Shown here: one piece after another, positions 34,398-37,205 of the stretch
Layout of the letters: each line of letters opens with the position of its first letter
How positions within the stretch are numbered: the first letter of the stretch is position 1
Assembly: GCA_017631255.1 (NCBI GenBank)
Contig: JAGBTP010000009.1
Span: 1 to 37,205 of the forward strand
Origin: Alistipes sp.
Lineage (GTDB): Bacteria; Bacteroidota; Bacteroidia; Bacteroidales; Rikenellaceae
DNA length: 37,205 bases
Direction of reading: 5' to 3'
Notes under the pieces: model-generated
What the model saw: only the letters and a program-made list of their open reading frames with translations
What the model was told of the DNA's origin: nothing
Database searches by the model: none
Translations under genes and position numbers: made by a program

Positions 34398-36308
34398 CTA
34401 CAAGATGCGCTTGAGGGCGGCGATATTGCGGGCATTGTCCGCCGCCTTGCCCTCAGGGGTGTAGGCGTTGGCGATAGCCTCGGCAAAGTACTTCTCAACC
34501 TTGTTGCGCACAACCTTCATAGTGCTGTTGACCAGGCCGTTCTGCTCGGTAAAGGCCTCGTCGGCAAAGGCCACAACCGCTGGTACCCATCTGTCGGGGA
34601 ACTCGTTGGCATACTCGCCGCCGGTGCGGTACTTAGCCACCTCGCCACTGAGGATTGCCGCAGCGCGCTTGTAGCGCTCCTCGCCCGCAACGCCCTCCTT
34701 GTCGAGCTGGCGGTTGAGGTTCTCCTTCGACGCCACAACAAGGGCGATGGTATAAGGACTCTGGTTGTTGTAGACGATAATCTGGTCGATGAATGGCGAC
34801 TTATCTACTATCGCCTCCTCCATACCCTCGGGGCTGTACTTCTCGCCGTCGCTCGAGATAAGCAGGCTCTTGAAGCGACCCAAGACATAGAGGAAGTCGT
34901 CCTTCGACATATAACCCATATCGCCCGTATGGAGCCAACCATTACGCACCGTATCTGCCGATGACTCAGGGTTTTTCCAATATCCCGCCATCACATTCTC
35001 ACCACGGATGACAATCTCACCCTTCTCGCCCACAGGCAGCTCCTTGCCCTCGTCGTCGAGAATCTTAATCTCGAGAGGCTGCACCAGACGACCCGATGAG
35101 CCGAAGCGGTGGTTGCGCTTCGATGGTGCGTTTGTCGAGATTACGGGAGTAGCCTCCGAGAGACCGTAGCCCTGGAACATAGGGATGCCAATGGCGTAAA
35201 AGAAGCGCTGCAACTCGCTATCGAGCAGCGCACCGCCACCGATAAAGAACTTCAGCTCGCCACCAAACGCCTCACGCACCTTCGAGTATAGAATCTTGTC
35301 GAAGAGTGCCACGGCAGGCTTAAGCAGTGCGCGCCAGCCCTGACCCTTGGTGTAGCCGTCGGCCTGGTAGGCGTACGAGGTCTTGAGTGCGAGGTTGAAG
35401 AGGCGCTCCGTGGTCTTGCCCTTCTTGCGAATCGAGGTCTCGATATTCTTGCGGAAGTTCTTGGCCAAGGCGGGCACCGAGAGCAGGAAGTGAGGCTTCA
35501 CCTCCTTAATATTAATAGGTATGTTCTTGAGCGTCTCCATAGGCGTGCGACCTACCTCGGTGGTAGCCACCGCAGCACCGCTGGCAATCATAATGTAGAA
35601 GCCCACAACGTGAGCGAAGCAGTGATCGAGAGGCAGGATGATGAGCGTACGCCAGTGGTGAGGGATGGAGATACGCGTTAGCGACTGCTCGACATTTGCC
35701 GTATAGTTACGATGCGTGAGCACCACACCCTTAGGGTCTGCCGTTGTGCCCGAGGTGTAGGTGATGGTGGCAATGTCGTTGTTCTCCAATGACTTGCCAA
35801 TGGCAAGGAACGACTCATAATTCTCCTTGAGGTACTCCTTACCCATAGCGGCCAATGCCTCGAGGCTCATCTCACCCTCCTTGAGACCACCCTCTACCTC
35901 GCCCCATACGACGATGTGCTTCAGGTCGCTAAGCTCCGCAATGATGTTGCGCACCTTCTTGAGCTGGTACTTCGATACGAAGATGAGCTTCGAGTCGGAG
36001 TGGCGGAGGCGGAATGTGAGGTCGTTGGCCTCCTCGAGCTTAATCGACAGTGGCACGCTTATGGCGCCAGCGTAGAGCAGTGCCAGCTCCGAGATAATCC
36101 AGTTGTTGCAGCCCTCGGCAAGTATCGACACGCGATCACCACGCTCAATGCCCAATGCCGTAAGGCCAGCACCGATGTTGAGTGCCTGCTGCTTGGTCTC
36201 GTTGTATGTCGTAGGCTCGAACTTGCCGTTATGCTTCTCGAGGAGGAACTCCTTGCTGCCGTACTTGGCAACGGTCTCCTCGAAGAGGTCTATAATTGTT
36301 CGCTTCAT
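34398..36308 (-). CDS. Long-chain acyl-CoA synthetase (AMP-forming)
   Basis: 636 residues of the ANL adenylating superfamily. It activates fatty acids to acyl-CoA with ATP through an acyl-AMP. Visible motifs are the P-loop-like TSGTTADPKG (185-194), GYGLSEATP (380-388), the TGD at 461-463 with ADTVRNGWLHTGD, and the hinge region GRFKSLLISSDGEKYSPEGME after it. There is no signal peptide or clear transmembrane helix, so it is cytoplasmic or membrane-associated. Length fits bacterial long-chain synthetases. It is flanked by a terminator downstream and its own -7 box upstream, so it is probably monocistronic. Chain-length preference is not evident from sequence. Confidence 0.92.
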   Translation of the reverse strand: MKRTIIDLFEETVAKYGSKEFLLEKHNGKFEPTTYNETKQQALNIGAGLTALGIERGDRVSILAEGCNNWIISELALLYAGAISVPLSIKLEEANDLTFRLRHSDSKLIFVSKYQLKKVRNIIAELSDLKHIVVWGEVEGGLKEGEMSLEALAAMGKEYLKENYESFLAIGKSLENNDIATITYTSGTTADPKGVVLTHRNYTANVEQSLTRISIPHHWRTLIILPLDHCFAHVVGFYIMIASGAAVATTEVGRTPMETLKNIPINIKEVKPHFLLSVPALAKNFRKNIETSIRKKGKTTERLFNLALKTSYAYQADGYTKGQGWRALLKPAVALFDKILYSKVREAFGGELKFFIGGGALLDSELQRFFYAIGIPMFQGYGLSEATPVISTNAPSKRNHRFGSSGRLVQPLEIKILDDEGKELPVGEKGEIVIRGENVMAGYWKNPESSADTVRNGWLHTGDMGYMSKDDFLYVLGRFKSLLISSDGEKYSPEGMEEAIVDKSPFIDQIIVYNNQSPYTIALVVASKENLNRQLDKEGVAGEERYKRAAAILSGEVAKYRTGGEYANEFPDRWVPAVVAFADEAFTEQNGLVNSTMKVVRNKVEKYFAEAIANAYTPEGKAADNARNIAALKRIL

Positions 36309-36346
36309 AATGCTAAGATTTTAATCATTTATCGCTAATGGGCTAT

Positions 36347-36376
36347 GCTTAGTCGTCTAATAACTAAGCAAAGATA
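36347..36376 (-). promoter_or_regulatory. -7 box (TATCTTTG) of the acyl-CoA synthetase gene with overlapping inverted repeat
   Basis: Minus strand TATCTTTG at 36376-36369 lies 60 bases before the start. GCTTAG (36347-36352) and CTAAGC (36364-36369) form an inverted repeat whose outer arm touches the box, which could be an operator or a leader hairpin. Confidence 0.5.
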
Positions 36377-36411
36377 GGAATAAAAATCCGATATAGCAGC
36401 ATAATATATCT

Positions 36412-36446
36412 AAAAAAACCGAGCAGCCACCACAATGACTGCTCGG
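36412..36446 (-). terminator. Rho-independent terminator after the alpha-glucan phosphorylase gene
   Basis: CCGAGCAG (36419-36426) and CTGCTCGG (36439-36446) form a perfect 8-bp stem; on the minus strand a run of seven T (positions 36418-36412) follows. It lies 27 bases after the stop codon. Confidence 0.85.
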
Positions 36447-36472
36447 ATTAGAGTATTTATCTCCCGTCGTGG

Positions 36473-37205
36473 TTATGCCCACTTAACAAGCGCGAAGTCC
36501 ATACGGTGCTCGAGCTTATCGTTCGATGGGAAGATACGGAGTGCTACATCGAACATACCGGTGTGCTCAGGAGCGTAGTCCAAAGCGAGGGTTACGGTCT
36601 GCTCGTCCGATGCGATAACCTCGAGGCGGCGTGTCTCGACAACATTTGCTGCCTGACCTGCCTCGATCTGTGTAGCCACCACGAGCTCAGCGCCGAGGTC
36701 CTCCTTGCTGAGGCCTGCGAGGTTGAGCGTAACCTCGAAGTGGTACTTCTTACCTACATACATAGCCTCCGACTCGATCTCAGCGCGCTTAACATCGACG
36801 ATAGCGACATTGTCCCACGCTGCCGATACCTTACGCTTCCACGCTGCAATCTGGCGAGCCATAAGGTAGTTGTTCTCGAGCATAAGACCCTTACGCTCAG
36901 CGAGCTTGTTGTAGAAGCGCTCCTCGTAGTCGATGAGCATACGGTTAGTTGTGAAGTTCGATGCGATGTCGGCAACGCACTTCTTAACCGAGTTAACCCA
37001 GCGGTGAGGCACGCCATCCTCCGAGCGGTCGTAGTAGAGAGGCACGATCTGCTCCTCGATGGTGTTGTAGATCATCTCTGCGTCGAGCTCATCCTGGAAG
37101 CGCTGGTCGGCATAGGTACGCTCCATAGGAAGCATCCAGCCTGCGCCCTCCTTGTAGCCCTCAACCCACCAGCCGTCGAGTACTGAGAACTGCATTACGC
37201 CGTTC
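36473..37205 (-). CDS. glgP: Alpha-glucan phosphorylase (GT35), C-terminal part; N-terminus beyond the window
   Basis: About 243 residues are visible and the frame is open to the right edge; the Met at 37195 is internal. The segment NGVMQFSVLDGWWVEGY, with GAGWMLPMERTYADQRFQDELDAEMIYNTIE after it, is typical of the short, Thermotoga/archaeal-like branch of GT35 phosphorylases that Bacteroidetes use, where the SVLDGWW(V/A)EGY region lies near the active site. The enzyme releases glucose-1-phosphate from alpha-1,4-glucans. The last 100 residues form a beta-rich tail (KYHFEVTLNLAGL...DYAPEHTGMFDVALRIFP). A terminator follows. With glgB 4 kb away it suggests glycogen turnover. The PLP lysine would be expected near the right edge or beyond it and was not seen. 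Confidence 0.85.
   Translation of the reverse strand, partial: NGVMQFSVLDGWWVEGYKEGAGWMLPMERTYADQRFQDELDAEMIYNTIEEQIVPLYYDRSEDGVPHRWVNSVKKCVADIASNFTTNRMLIDYEERFYNKLAERKGLMLENNYLMARQIAAWKRKVSAAWDNVAIVDVKRAEIESEAMYVGKKYHFEVTLNLAGLSKEDLGAELVVATQIEAGQAANVVETRRLEVIASDEQTVTLALDYAPEHTGMFDVALRIFPSNDKLEHRMDFALVKWA

Noticed and set aside
34173-34964. Long plus-strand reading frame beginning with repeated RHITGIA heptapeptides
   Set aside because: The repeats come from the 21-bp non-coding array, and the rest of the frame is antisense to the acyl-CoA synthetase gene, which is clearly real.

Overview
The window looks like chromosomal DNA from a Bacteroidales bacterium, most likely a Rikenellaceae/Alistipes-like gut commensal. 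The evidence is a fairly high GC content for the order, repeated TAnnTTTG promoter boxes (some with TTTG about 20 nt upstream), many lipoproteins with short Cys-lipobox signals, a GH97 alpha-glucosidase, a eukaryote-type GlgB, and a TPR-LuxR membrane regulator. The genus is an inference; there is no rRNA or tRNA in the window to confirm it.

Region by region: 1-428 holds only the end of a broken TauE/SafE-type transporter, a G/T-rich repeat tract and a terminator. 429-7057 (minus strand) carries a three-module metallopeptidase/propeller/outer-membrane-barrel protein, a class A penicillin-binding protein and aspartate-semialdehyde dehydrogenase (asd feeds diaminopimelate to peptidoglycan). 7203-14782 is an accessory-looking block: a membrane-anchored TPR/LuxR regulator divergent from three consecutive lipoprotein genes with related repeated beta modules. 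14960-17013 has a purine permease (AzgA type, with a textbook promoter) and a small HExxH membrane protein. 17014-17376 is a non-coding interval with a 21-bp hairpin and two minisatellites. 17377-21228 groups a 5'-nucleotidase-like lipoprotein, rnhB and a divergent nucleoside kinase. 21323-26368 has gcvP and a GH97 glycosidase. 26531-30684 has dut and two paralogous POT peptide transporters. 30803-34051 has glgB and a LysM lipoprotein with a catalytically altered L,D-transpeptidase domain. 34052-34397 is a second minisatellite interval. 34398-37205 has an acyl-CoA synthetase and the C-terminal part of an alpha-glucan phosphorylase.

Functional links: glgB and the phosphorylase at the right end suggest glycogen storage and use; PBP1A, asd and the LysM protein concern the cell wall; the permease, nucleotidase, kinase and dut concern nucleotide salvage and hygiene. 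Most of the window is conserved housekeeping. The points most worth a second look are the regulator/lipoprotein block, the metallopeptidase-barrel fusion, the L,D-transpeptidase lacking its cysteine, the composite hairpin plus 18-bp array abutting rnhB, the 21-bp array at 34155, the two POT paralogues with altered ExxER motifs, and the face-away promoters at 30750-30779. No CRISPR array, prophage, intact insertion sequence or RNA gene was found.
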